23,393 nucleotides of DNA from G020350405 sp964513655. Lineage in GTDB: Bacteria > Planctomycetota > Phycisphaerae > Sedimentisphaerales > Anaerobacaceae. Each line of letters opens with the position of its first letter. Positions within the stretch are counted from its first letter, which is position 1. Both the position numbers and the translations under genes were made by a program. Location: positions 1-23,393 of the forward strand of contig CAZENQ010000048.1 of the NCBI GenBank assembly GCA_964513655.1, in the 5' to 3' direction. Positions 7,274-15,300 of the stretch are shown in pieces. The notes under the pieces were generated by a model that did not search any database, was not told the DNA's origin, and saw only the letters and a program-made list of their open reading frames with translations.

Positions 7274-8134
7274 ATGGCTGAGGTCAAACCGGCAAAATTA
7301 GTGATATTCGGGGACCCGGCGAAGGGGGACGTTGGGGCGGCGATAGATGAGTTTGTGGAGTTCGCTAAGGGCAAGGCGGAGATATTAGCGAGCTGCGGGA
7401 TAGATGCGTGCACGGTTGATATATTGAAGGAGGCGGATTTCGCGGTAGTTTTCGGCGGTGACGGGAGCATAATCTCGGCGGCGAGGCAGCTGAGTCAGAT
7501 GAATGTGCCAGTGATAGGGGTCAATCTCGGCAAGTTAGGCTTTTTGGCGGAATTCAGCGTGAGTGAGCTTAAAGAGTATTTTGCCGGGATAACTTTAGGC
7601 AAGGCGAAGATAGAAAAGCGAATGATGTTAGGCTGCAGGGTCTTTGGCGGCGGTGAAGAGGTGTTCAGCTCGGCGGCGATAAATGAGGTATTCATTACGG
7701 CGGGGCCGCCATTTAGTATGATTGAACTGAAGGTGTCGGTTGACGGGCAGCCGTTGGCCGGGTGCGTGAGCGACGGATTAGTGATATCGACGCCGACGGG
7801 GAGCACGGCTTATAATTTATCGGCGGGAGGTCCTATAATTTCGGGGAATGTGGAGGCGATGGTGATTACGCCGATTTGCCCGCATTCGCTTAGCTTCAGG
7901 CCCATAGTTATTAGTGCCGATAGCAAGGTAGAAGTTTTTGGAGTGCGGGTGAATGAGGGCACAACGGTGTCGGTAGACGGTCAGGTTTCGTGCAAGCTGT
8001 CGGTTGAGGATGTTGTGCGGGTGGAGAGAGATGCGGGCGATTTTTTGGTGGTGAATAATCCGCTGCGGACGCAGTGGGATACGTTAGCGACGAAGCTCAA
8101 CTGGGCAGGGAAGCTGCGATATAAGAGTCAATGA
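7274..8134 (+). CDS. nadK: NAD kinase
   Basis: 286 aa, normal family length. It phosphorylates NAD+ with ATP (or polyphosphate) to NADP+ in the cytoplasm. Signature motifs are GGDGS (61-65) with the catalytic Asp63, NLGKLGFL (84-91), NEVFI, and SDGLVISTPTGSTAYNLSAG, which contains the NAD-binding and TGSTAY elements. TGAGG (7262-7266) precedes the ATG. The 5' part up to GGDGS is short, as in other compact bacterial NAD kinases. Downstream the TPR-like gene starts 54 nt after the stop and DinG follows, so the three may be co-transcribed, though no functional link is evident. Confidence 0.96.
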   Translation: MAEVKPAKLVIFGDPAKGDVGAAIDEFVEFAKGKAEILASCGIDACTVDILKEADFAVVFGGDGSIISAARQLSQMNVPVIGVNLGKLGFLAEFSVSELKEYFAGITLGKAKIEKRMMLGCRVFGGGEEVFSSAAINEVFITAGPPFSMIELKVSVDGQPLAGCVSDGLVISTPTGSTAYNLSAGGPIISGNVEAMVITPICPHSLSFRPIVISADSKVEVFGVRVNEGTTVSVDGQVSCKLSVEDVVRVERDAGDFLVVNNPLRTQWDTLATKLNWAGKLRYKSQ

Positions 8135-8188
8135 GACGGCGGGTCGTTTAATTGTGAACATAGGCCGAGGGAGCGGGTATTTAATGGT

Positions 8189-9721
8189 ATGAACAGGCGA
8201 GGATTATATATTGCGGGGTTGTTGGTTTTGGCCGGGTTTTCCGGGGCCGGGTGGGCTGTTGGTCCGGCGACGGTTCCTGTGAGCAGCCGGAGAAGCGGGC
8301 TGATTCGGAGCCCCAACCCGATTGACACGAGCGGCAATCTGGTGATTACTGGGAATGTCGGGAGGGGGAGGCATTTTCGCGGCGTGGTGCCGTACCGCGC
8401 GACGACGGACTTTAGCGGGCCGCTGCCTTCATCGAGGCTGGATTCATTTGTGCGGGATTCGGCCGGGCCGCGCGATTACAGGGGGTATACGGGAAGGGCC
8501 AGGCCGTACTATTCTCCTACGAGGACGGTGGCGACTACGGAGGCGGGGATGCGCCGTGTGTTTCGGCCGCCGACAAGCGGAGTTGTTCGGCGCGTGGGCG
8601 AGACACCGTATGTGCCGCCGGCACCAGTTCGACAGCATGTATCGCGGTCGGAGAAGTTGCGATTCTTAGGGCGGGTGCGTCCAATGGGGCTGACAGCGGA
8701 GCAGATGGAGAAGGTGATTGAATCGGAATTAGGTACACACTTTGGAGAGCAGAGGCTGACTGCGAGGCAGCGTTCTACTGAGGTGGAGGCACTGAAGCGG
8801 GAATTGGAGTGGCTTGACGACAGGACAGGTGAGGTGAAGAAGAGCCTGGTTGAAGAGCGTGGTATTAGGGAGCTGCCCGCTGAAGAGAAGGCTGATGCAG
8901 GAGTTCGCGAACGGTATGAGGCGCAGCAGCAGAAGGCGCCGACGGGTGAAGAGGCTGGCGATGCGGCGGTTATGTTCGGTATGCCGGGCAAGCAACTTGA
9001 TATTTATGAGCAGATGAAATGGCAGCTTTATGGTTTGGAGAAAGGTCTTGTGCCGTCGGCGAAGGTGAAAGAGGCCGAAGAAGCTGAGGGTACGAGAAAA
9101 GCTGAAGAGGTCAAGGGGGTCGGTGAGGGTGAGGAAGAATCGGCTGAGGAAGGCACGCGGGGGACGCTGGACTATGAGTGGCGTGAGCTTTCCGATGCCG
9201 AGATGGAGGCGAGGGCCAAGACGATTTTGGGTCCACACGAGACTTTTGCATCCTACTCGGATGATAAGTTCAATCGGCATCTTCGCGCGGCGGAGACGTA
9301 TCTGAAGCAGGGTAAATATTATCGAGCGGCCGACGCATATACGTTGGCGTCGATGTACAAGGCGGGCGACCCGCTCGCCGATGCGGGGAAGAGTCATGCG
9401 CTGTTTGCGGCGGGTGAATATATGAGCAGTGCGCTTTATCTTTCGCGGGCACTGGAGATTTTCCCCGACTATGCACGGTTCAAGATTGACATTGTTGCTA
9501 TGGTGGGGGACAGGGACAAGCTGGAGACGCGTGTGGCGGATGTTGAGCAGTGGTGGAAGACGAGCAATGCTCCTGAGCTACAGTTTTTACTGGCGTATGT
9601 TTATTACCAGATGGACAGGGTTGAGCGTGCGAGGGAGGCGATAAATAACGCGTACGAAAACATGCCGGAGGCGGCGGCGGTAATCACACTCAAGAGGGCT
9701 ATTGAGACGGGGGGTCGGTAG
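8189..9721 (+). CDS. Exported TPR-like repeat protein
   Basis: 510 aa. Signal peptide at residues 1-23 (MNRRGLYIAGLLVLAGFSGA, cleavage near GWA). Residues about 25-155 are basic, rich in Arg, Pro, Ser and Gly and probably disordered. A charged, Glu/Lys-rich, coiled-coil-prone stretch covers about 195-320. Residues about 350-505 are helical with tetratricopeptide-like pairs (AAETYLKQGKYYRAADAYTL, LFAAGEYMSSALYLSRALEI, FLLAYVYYQMDRVERAREAI). The expected role is a scaffold or binding protein in the periplasm or cell envelope; no enzyme motif is seen. The start is uncertain: GAGGGAG (8167-8173) is 15 nt from this ATG, and an earlier ATG at 8184 is out of frame and hits a stop after one codon. 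Confidence 0.8.
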   Translation: MNRRGLYIAGLLVLAGFSGAGWAVGPATVPVSSRRSGLIRSPNPIDTSGNLVITGNVGRGRHFRGVVPYRATTDFSGPLPSSRLDSFVRDSAGPRDYRGYTGRARPYYSPTRTVATTEAGMRRVFRPPTSGVVRRVGETPYVPPAPVRQHVSRSEKLRFLGRVRPMGLTAEQMEKVIESELGTHFGEQRLTARQRSTEVEALKRELEWLDDRTGEVKKSLVEERGIRELPAEEKADAGVRERYEAQQQKAPTGEEAGDAAVMFGMPGKQLDIYEQMKWQLYGLEKGLVPSAKVKEAEEAEGTRKAEEVKGVGEGEEESAEEGTRGTLDYEWRELSDAEMEARAKTILGPHETFASYSDDKFNRHLRAAETYLKQGKYYRAADAYTLASMYKAGDPLADAGKSHALFAAGEYMSSALYLSRALEIFPDYARFKIDIVAMVGDRDKLETRVADVEQWWKTSNAPELQFLLAYVYYQMDRVERAREAINNAYENMPEAAAVITLKRAIETGGR

Positions 9722-9769
9722 CAGCGAGGAGTGTTTGATTTTCGAGCGGTGATGCATTAGACTTATGGG

Positions 9770-11758
9770 ATGGTGCGGGCCGGTACATCTTTGGATATCC
9801 AGAAGGTTCTGACAAAAGGCGGTCTTGTTGCGCAGGGGCTGGGAGGGTTCGAGGAGCGGCGTGAGCAGGTAGAGATGGCGTGCGCGATAAAGGAGGCGTT
9901 CGCGAAGGGTCGGCATCTGGTTACGGAGGCGGGGACGGGGGTTGGGAAGAGCTTTGCATATCTTGTTCCGGCGATTGAGCTTCTCGGCCGGGGGATGGGT
10001 AAGGTGTTGGTGAGCACCTTTACCATTACGCTGCAGGAGCAGCTAATCAACAAGGACATTCCTTTTTTAGGCGGTTGTCTGGGCCGGCCGTTCACTGCGG
10101 TGCTGGCGAAGGGCAGGGGCAATTATCTTTGCAGGCGCCGGCTTGAGTTTGCGGTGCGGCGGCAGAGGGGGCTATTCGATGATTTCGGTGCGGAGCTTGA
10201 TAAGATACGCGTCTGGGTGGGGCAGACGGAGGACGGGTCGCTGAGCGACATTGGATTTGTGCCGAGGGGGCACGTGTGGGACGCGGTCAACAGCGAGCAC
10301 GGGAACTGCAGGGGCAGGAGGTGTCTGCACTTTGGCGATTGTTTTTACTGGCGTGCGAGGCGGCGATTGGAGACGGCGGATATTATTGTTGCGAACCACG
10401 CGCTACTATTCAGCGACCTTGTGCTGAAGAAAAGCGGGGCGTCGGTGCTGCCGGAGTACAGGCAAGTTATTGTAGATGAGGCGCAGAATATCGAGCGGGT
10501 GGCGGAGGACCATTTCGGGATAAACATCAGTAATTTCACGGTGAAGTTTTTGTTAGATGGGCTTTACAATCCGCGGACGCATAAGGGGCTGTTGGTTTAT
10601 ATGGGCTCGCACGTCAAGGCCGAGCGAGCGATTGATATGGTGGTTACGGTAGGGAAGGAGTCGCGGGACTTCTTTAGGAAGGTCAGGGGCTGGTATGAAG
10701 AAACAAGGAATGAGACGGCAGGCAGGTGTTATAAGGGTTTTATAGAGGACACGTTGACGGGACATTTGAAGGAGCTGGGGACGGAGCTGGTTAAATTAGG
10801 CGGCAAGGTGAAAGATGTTGATGAGAGGTTCGAGGTGACGCGATTTGTGGACCGGTGCTGCGCTCTGGCGGGGGATTTGAACAACTTCCTGACCCAGGAG
10901 CGAGGGGACTGCGTTTACTGGGTAGAGCCGCCGACGGGCGCGAGGGGGGCAGTGCGTTTGCGGAGCGCGCCATTGAATGTCGGGCCGGACGTGAGGGCGT
11001 GTCTATTCGATAAATATGACTCGGTGATACTGACGAGCGCGACCTTGAGCAGCGGAGCGGCGGAGGACAAAAAGGGTTTTGGCTTTTTTGCGGGGAGAGT
11101 GGGATTGGAGGATTTCGATTCGCTTAAATTAGGTTCGCCGTTCGATTACGAGAGGCAGGTGACGCTGTATATCGAAAAGGACCTGCCGAACCCGAACGAG
11201 GCGGCGTTTATTGAAGCGGGCGCGGAGGCGGTGAAGAAATATGTGCTGCAGACGGGCGGGCGGGCGTTTGTCTTGTTTACGAGCTATGAGATGTTGGACA
11301 GGGTTGCCGATGAGTTGAGCGGGTGGTTAGGTGAGAATGATATTGAGCTATTGCAGCAGGGAGCGGGGCTGGACAGGGGCGTACTTTTGAAGAAGTTCAA
11401 GGGCAAGGCGAACAGTGTTTTGTTCGGGACGGACAGCTTCTGGCAGGGAGTGGACGTGCCGGGGGAGGCCCTTAGCAATGTGATAATTGTGCGGCTGCCG
11501 TTTGCTGTGCCGGACCAGCCGCTGTTGGCGGGGCGCTTAGAGCAGATAAGGGCTGAGGGCGGAGACCCATTTATCGATTATCAACTTCCTTCGGCAGTTA
11601 TCAGGTTCAAGCAGGGGTTCGGCCGGTTGATTCGCCATAAGAGCGATACGGGGATAGTGGTCGTCCTGGACTCTCGCGTAGTTAACAAGCGTTACGGGCA
11701 AAAATTTTTGGACGCGATACCGAAGTGCAGGATGGAAATCGTATCGGCGAACAAATAA
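9770..11758 (+). CDS. dinG: DinG/XPD-family Fe-S DNA helicase
   Basis: 662 aa superfamily 2 helicase. Walker A is AGTGVGKS (54-61) and motif II is DEAQ (236-239), where DEAH is usual. Four cysteines, Cys121 and Cys180, Cys185, Cys191, have the spacing of the XPD/DinG 4Fe-4S cluster between motifs Ia and II. Motif VANHALLFSDL follows. The C-terminal helicase domain shows VLFGTDSFWQGVDVPG and the arginine-finger region RFKQGFGRLIRHKSD. Such enzymes unwind DNA 5'-3' and resolve damage-associated structures, R-loops or G-quadruplexes. The ATG at 9770 is the first possible start after an in-frame TAG at 9758-9760; no Shine-Dalgarno is visible. It lies 48 nt after the TPR-like gene. No exonuclease domain is fused at the N-terminus. 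Assignment to DinG rather than YoaA is family-level only. Confidence 0.93.
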   Translation: MVRAGTSLDIQKVLTKGGLVAQGLGGFEERREQVEMACAIKEAFAKGRHLVTEAGTGVGKSFAYLVPAIELLGRGMGKVLVSTFTITLQEQLINKDIPFLGGCLGRPFTAVLAKGRGNYLCRRRLEFAVRRQRGLFDDFGAELDKIRVWVGQTEDGSLSDIGFVPRGHVWDAVNSEHGNCRGRRCLHFGDCFYWRARRRLETADIIVANHALLFSDLVLKKSGASVLPEYRQVIVDEAQNIERVAEDHFGINISNFTVKFLLDGLYNPRTHKGLLVYMGSHVKAERAIDMVVTVGKESRDFFRKVRGWYEETRNETAGRCYKGFIEDTLTGHLKELGTELVKLGGKVKDVDERFEVTRFVDRCCALAGDLNNFLTQERGDCVYWVEPPTGARGAVRLRSAPLNVGPDVRACLFDKYDSVILTSATLSSGAAEDKKGFGFFAGRVGLEDFDSLKLGSPFDYERQVTLYIEKDLPNPNEAAFIEAGAEAVKKYVLQTGGRAFVLFTSYEMLDRVADELSGWLGENDIELLQQGAGLDRGVLLKKFKGKANSVLFGTDSFWQGVDVPGEALSNVIIVRLPFAVPDQPLLAGRLEQIRAEGGDPFIDYQLPSAVIRFKQGFGRLIRHKSDTGIVVVLDSRVVNKRYGQKFLDAIPKCRMEIVSANK

Positions 11759-11770
11759 AGGGGAAAAAGA

Positions 11771-11799
11771 TTGACTTTTGGGTGTGTTTGTGGTAGGTT
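11771..11799 (+). promoter_or_regulatory. Sigma-70-type promoter for GLUG protein
   Basis: TTGACT (11771-11776) and TAGGTT (11794-11799) with a 17-base spacer lie just after the helicase stop. The implied start near 11806 falls downstream of a possible GTG start at 11800, which supports the ATG at 11884 as the real start. Confidence 0.6.
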
Positions 11800-11883
11800 G
11801 TGGTCAAGCGGTGCGTTTTTCCCGTTAAAACAGCAGGAGATTTCACATTAGGTTTTTTTACATTTTTGCTGGAGGACAGCAGG

Positions 11884-13392
11884 ATGCGTGGGAAAATAGC
11901 GGTTCTGAGCGTTTTAGTGGGGGTTCTGTGCTTTGGTTCGGCGGTTTTGGGGCAGCCGTGGGATGGGAACGGAGTTGAAGGTGACCCGTACCAGATATGG
12001 ACGGCGGCGGATATGCAGGCGATCGGGGCTGATGCGAATTACTGGGATGCACATTTTGAACTGATGGCGGATGTTGACCTTTCGGCGTACGGGGGGACAA
12101 GTTACAATCTGATTGGGGGGACGTTTCCGGATAATCCGTTTAACGGCGTATTTGACGGTAACGGGCATACGATTTCGAATTTCACATATGAATCAACGGG
12201 GACATATTACGTTGGTATTTTCAGGTATGTTGATGGAGTGGATGCGGAAATAAAGAATTTAGGATTGCTTGATCCCAATGTTGACGCATGGAATGATATT
12301 GGTTCTTTGGTTGGTATGTTAGGAGGAGGAGCGGTCAGTAGATGTTATGTTGAGGGTGGCAGCGTGTCGGGAGATACGCGTATCGGCGGGCTGGTGGGAT
12401 TTAGCGCGGAAGCGGTAGTTAGTGATTGTTATTCCACAGGCAGCGTTTCGGGGCGTAGTTTCGTGGGCGGGTTGGTGGGACTTAGCAGCAGAGGGGTGGT
12501 TAGCGATTGTTATTCCACGGGCAGCGTTTCGGGAAGCGCTAATGGTGCTGGCGGGCTGGTGGGAGAAAATGGTTATGAGAACAGAATATCGGACAGTTAT
12601 TCAACCGCCGGTGTTGCAGGAGAGTATGAGGTCGGCGGACTGGTGGGATGGAATGATAAGCGTGGAACAATTTCCAACTGCCATTCAAGCGGCGACGTAT
12701 CGGGAACGACGGGTGTCGGCGGGCTGGTAGGGCTTAACGACGGTATCGTGGGCGAGTGTTTTGCTTCCGGCGGTATTGTGGGATATACCGACGTGGGAGG
12801 TTTAGCGGGACGTAATCGTCGGCGCATTGCTGCAAGTGCGATTTTATCCAACAGTTATGCTACAGGCAGTGTTTCCGGCAATGAATCAGTAGGTGGTTTG
12901 TTGGGGTCTAACGGTTCTGTGAACGTTACGAGGTGTTACGCGACCGGCAGTGTCAGCGGCAGTACTTATGTCGGCGGTCTGGTGGGAGAGGGTAATGACG
13001 TGTATGTTATCGGTTCTTTCTGGGATGTGAATACCAGCGGAGAGCCGAACAGTGCCGGAGGCACGGGGTTGACGACGGTTGAGATGCAGACCGAGAGTAC
13101 GTTTACGGATGCAGGATGGGATTTTGTGGGGGAGTTGGTAAATGGGCCGAACGACATCTGGGCAATTTGTGAGGGGGTGAATTATCCTAAGCTGGCCTGG
13201 CAGTTCATCATTGGTGACTTTGACGGTGACAATAAAGTAGACTTTGTGGATTTTGATATATTTGCGACAAGGTGGTTAGATGGCGACGGTAGTTTTTACT
13301 GTGGCAGTGGCGGAGCCGACCTTACCAATGACGGGCAGGTGGGCTTGGATGATTTGCGAGAGTTTAGCAATAACTGGCTGGCAGGTCTTTAA
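11884..13392 (+). CDS. GLUG-repeat surface protein with dockerin-like end
   Basis: 502 aa from ATG 11884, chosen because GGAGG (11871-11875) precedes it and a Sec signal peptide begins there (MRGKIAVLSVLVGVLCFGSA). The body opens with GDPYQIWTAADMQAIG and DVDLSAYGG, then carries about ten GLUG-type repeats (core GGLVG, then SDCYSTGSVSG) of roughly 27 residues from about 130 to 390, which fold as a beta-solenoid. Residues about 443-502 form a dockerin-like pair, GDFDGDNKVDFVDFDIFATR and GADLTNDGQVGLDDLREFSN, ending NNWLAGL. GLUG proteins include IgA peptidases and adhesins, but no protease motif is seen. A strong terminator 25 nt downstream makes it monocistronic. Two neighbouring repeats are nearly identical in DNA, pointing to recent repeat duplication. 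Confidence 0.9.
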   Translation: MRGKIAVLSVLVGVLCFGSAVLGQPWDGNGVEGDPYQIWTAADMQAIGADANYWDAHFELMADVDLSAYGGTSYNLIGGTFPDNPFNGVFDGNGHTISNFTYESTGTYYVGIFRYVDGVDAEIKNLGLLDPNVDAWNDIGSLVGMLGGGAVSRCYVEGGSVSGDTRIGGLVGFSAEAVVSDCYSTGSVSGRSFVGGLVGLSSRGVVSDCYSTGSVSGSANGAGGLVGENGYENRISDSYSTAGVAGEYEVGGLVGWNDKRGTISNCHSSGDVSGTTGVGGLVGLNDGIVGECFASGGIVGYTDVGGLAGRNRRRIAASAILSNSYATGSVSGNESVGGLLGSNGSVNVTRCYATGSVSGSTYVGGLVGEGNDVYVIGSFWDVNTSGEPNSAGGTGLTTVEMQTESTFTDAGWDFVGELVNGPNDIWAICEGVNYPKLAWQFIIGDFDGDNKVDFVDFDIFATRWLDGDGSFYCGSGGADLTNDGQVGLDDLREFSNNWLAGL

Positions 13393-13416
13393 GGGCAAGT
13401 GAACTTAGAATGAACG

Positions 13417-13447
13417 GGGCTGTGAGCCAAGGCTTGCAGCCCTTTTT
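13417..13447 (+). terminator. Strong rho-independent terminator
   Basis: GGGCTGTGAGCC (13417-13428) pairs with GGCTTGCAGCCC (13431-13442), with two G-U pairs and a tight loop, followed by TTTTT (13443-13447). It closes the GLUG-protein transcript. Confidence 0.85.
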
Positions 13448-13552
13448 GCTGGGTTGGCTGTTTCGATAAAGAGAATTCATTGGGGGGTAGAATGGGTTTG
13501 AGTGGGAGGGGGGGTGCTGGTGAGGGGGCGGTTGGTCGCTTGTCGTTGTTAT

Positions 13553-13581
13553 CTGGCAGTTTTAGGTATATGTGTTACAAT
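13553..13581 (+). promoter_or_regulatory. Candidate promoter for FAD oxidoreductase gene
   Basis: CTGGCA (13553-13558) and TACAAT (13576-13581) are separated by 17 bases; the -10 box matches 5/6 and the -35 box 4/6. The leader would be about 34 nt. Confidence 0.45.
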
Positions 13582-13621
13582 TGGCGGTGAGTTGACTGTA
13601 TTTATCAAAAAGGAGACAGGA

Positions 13622-15088
13622 ATGGATCGGCGAGAGTTTAATAAGAGAATGGTGATGGCGGGGATTGGCGCTGGGGTCGGGCTGGCGAAAGGAAGTAAGG
13701 CAATGGGCGGGGAGAAGGTCGGGAATTATTACGAGGAGCCGGTCAAGAGACTGCCCATAAGGAAGTTCGACGTGGTCGTGGCGGGCGGAGGTACAGCGGG
13801 CGTTGTGGCGGCCTTAGCGGCGGCTCGTCAGGGGGCGAAGACGGCGCTGATAGAGGTGAAGGGGTATCCGGGCGGGACGGTAACCGAAGGCGGGACGGCA
13901 CTACACAGCTTCTATAATCTGTGGAAGGCATTCCCCGGGGTGAAGAAGCGGCAGGTTGTAAAGGGGATTGGCCAGGAGATAATCGAGCGGCTTATGAAGG
14001 TCGGGGGGGCAACGGGGCATGCGGAGATGTCGAAGGGGTACGACTTCGATTCGGTGTGCACGGCGATTGATACGGAGATGTATAAGTTAGTTACGTTCGA
14101 GATGTTAGATGAGGCGGGGGTCTTTATATGCGTCAATACTCTTTTGGCGGGGGCGATTATGGAGAGTAAAAGGATTAAGGGGGTGATAGCGGAGAGCCGG
14201 TCGGGCAGGGAGGCGTTCTACGCGAAATCGTTCGTGGACTGCACGGCGTACGGGGACATGTGCGCTTACGCGGGGGCGGAATATACGGAGCCGAACGATT
14301 ATCCGGTGGTAAACAGTATCGGCATCGCCAATGTCAGTATGGAGAAATACTATGAATACTTGAAATCGCACTATGCGGTCAAACAACTCGCGCACGGGAG
14401 GCGCAGCGGGAAAGACAACCAAATCGTCAGGTTACAGGGTGAGGCGGTGAAGCTGCCGGCGGGGTTCAGCGAGGAGGCGGCGAAAATCGGCATGTCAACC
14501 GTTACCACGACGGTGCACGATGATTACTTTATGTTCATCAAGCTGAATTTCAAGATGGCGGTGAGTCCGACGGACAGAGACGCGGTGAGCAAGGCTGAAC
14601 TTGAACTTAGAAAACGACAGTTGAAGGCGGTTGAACTGTTTAGACAATTTGTGCCGGGGTGCGAGAAGGCGTTTATCGCGAGGACGAGCCCGAAGCTGTG
14701 CATTCGGCGGGGCAGACTGATAAGGTGCGACTATGACATATCGCATGAGGATGTGATTGAAGGAAGGCATTTCGATGACGATGTGATGGTGTACGGCTTT
14801 CACGACTTCGCGCCGCGGTTTCAGATAAAGGACGGGGGGACATACGGGATACCTTACAAGGCCCTGCGTGTGGCGGGGGTCGAGAACCTTCTTGCGGCCG
14901 GGATGATGATTACGTCCGACCACAGGGCGCATATGTCCACGAGAAATACGGTAGGCTGCATGGGGCAGGGGCAGGCGGCTGGGACGGCGGCGGCCCTGTG
15001 CGCACAGAAAAAGTGCGGGACACGTGAGCTTCGATACGGAGATTTAAGAAACGCCCTCGAAAAGGGCGGCGTATATTTCGAAAGTTAA
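13622..15088 (+). CDS. Exported FAD-dependent oxidoreductase
   Basis: 488 aa from ATG 13622, preceded by AAGGAG (13610-13615). The open frame extends 40 codons further up, but that part lacks a Shine-Dalgarno and overlaps the promoter. The N-terminus DRREFNKRMVMAGIGAGVG looks like a twin-arginine signal, which would let the folded, FAD-loaded enzyme be exported. A Rossmann motif VVVAGGGTAGVVAALAAARQ (51-70) and LIEVKGYPGGTVTEGG place it in the FAD_oxidored family (Pfam PF12831 type) common in Planctomycetota. The C-terminal AGMMITSDHRAHMSTRNTV and GCMGQGQAAGTAAALC fit the family's FAD-binding closure. The substrate is unknown; relatives sit in carbohydrate or cell-wall sugar clusters. The next gene lies 212 nt downstream, so it is probably its own transcript. 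Confidence 0.88.
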   Translation: MDRREFNKRMVMAGIGAGVGLAKGSKAMGGEKVGNYYEEPVKRLPIRKFDVVVAGGGTAGVVAALAAARQGAKTALIEVKGYPGGTVTEGGTALHSFYNLWKAFPGVKKRQVVKGIGQEIIERLMKVGGATGHAEMSKGYDFDSVCTAIDTEMYKLVTFEMLDEAGVFICVNTLLAGAIMESKRIKGVIAESRSGREAFYAKSFVDCTAYGDMCAYAGAEYTEPNDYPVVNSIGIANVSMEKYYEYLKSHYAVKQLAHGRRSGKDNQIVRLQGEAVKLPAGFSEEAAKIGMSTVTTTVHDDYFMFIKLNFKMAVSPTDRDAVSKAELELRKRQLKAVELFRQFVPGCEKAFIARTSPKLCIRRGRLIRCDYDISHEDVIEGRHFDDDVMVYGFHDFAPRFQIKDGGTYGIPYKALRVAGVENLLAAGMMITSDHRAHMSTRNTVGCMGQGQAAGTAAALCAQKKCGTRELRYGDLRNALEKGGVYFES

Positions 15089-15240
15089 AGTGTAATGGGG
15101 GGAATCGGTTCCCGCTTTCCGTTCCGGGCTCTCCGCTTCGCTACGTGTCGCGGGAATGACAATTTGCGCGGGGATGACATTTGAGGGGTAGATTAGGCTT
15201 GTTTGGGAGGGGGTTTGGGGGTAGAATTCGGGGGCGGGTT

Positions 15241-15275
15241 CGTGACTCGTGGTTCGTGAATCGTGGTTAGTGGAT
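15241..15275. repeat. Five 7-bp tandem units upstream of MBL gene
   Basis: The units cgtgact, cgtggtt, cgtgaat, cgtggtt and agtggat are in exact register, consensus CGTGRNT. They sit in the 212-nt spacer 25 nt before the ATG at 15301. The rest of that spacer (15120-15180) is a compositionally plain segment of common intergenic type. Confidence 0.7.
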
Positions 15276-15300
15276 GGCGTTTATGCAGGTAGGATAGGTT

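Noticed and set aside
8729..9397. Minus-strand ORF (222 codons) opposite the TPR-like gene
   Set aside because: Leu/Arg-rich shadow without start signals; the + strand frame has signal peptide and repeat structure.
11800..11883. Upstream extension of the GLUG protein from GTG 11800
   Set aside because: It would start before the predicted transcript start, lacks a Shine-Dalgarno, and puts 28 residues ahead of a clear signal peptide.
13502..13621. Upstream extension of the FAD oxidoreductase by 40 codons
   Set aside because: Overlaps the promoter; the ATG at 13622 has AAGGAG and begins the twin-arginine signal.
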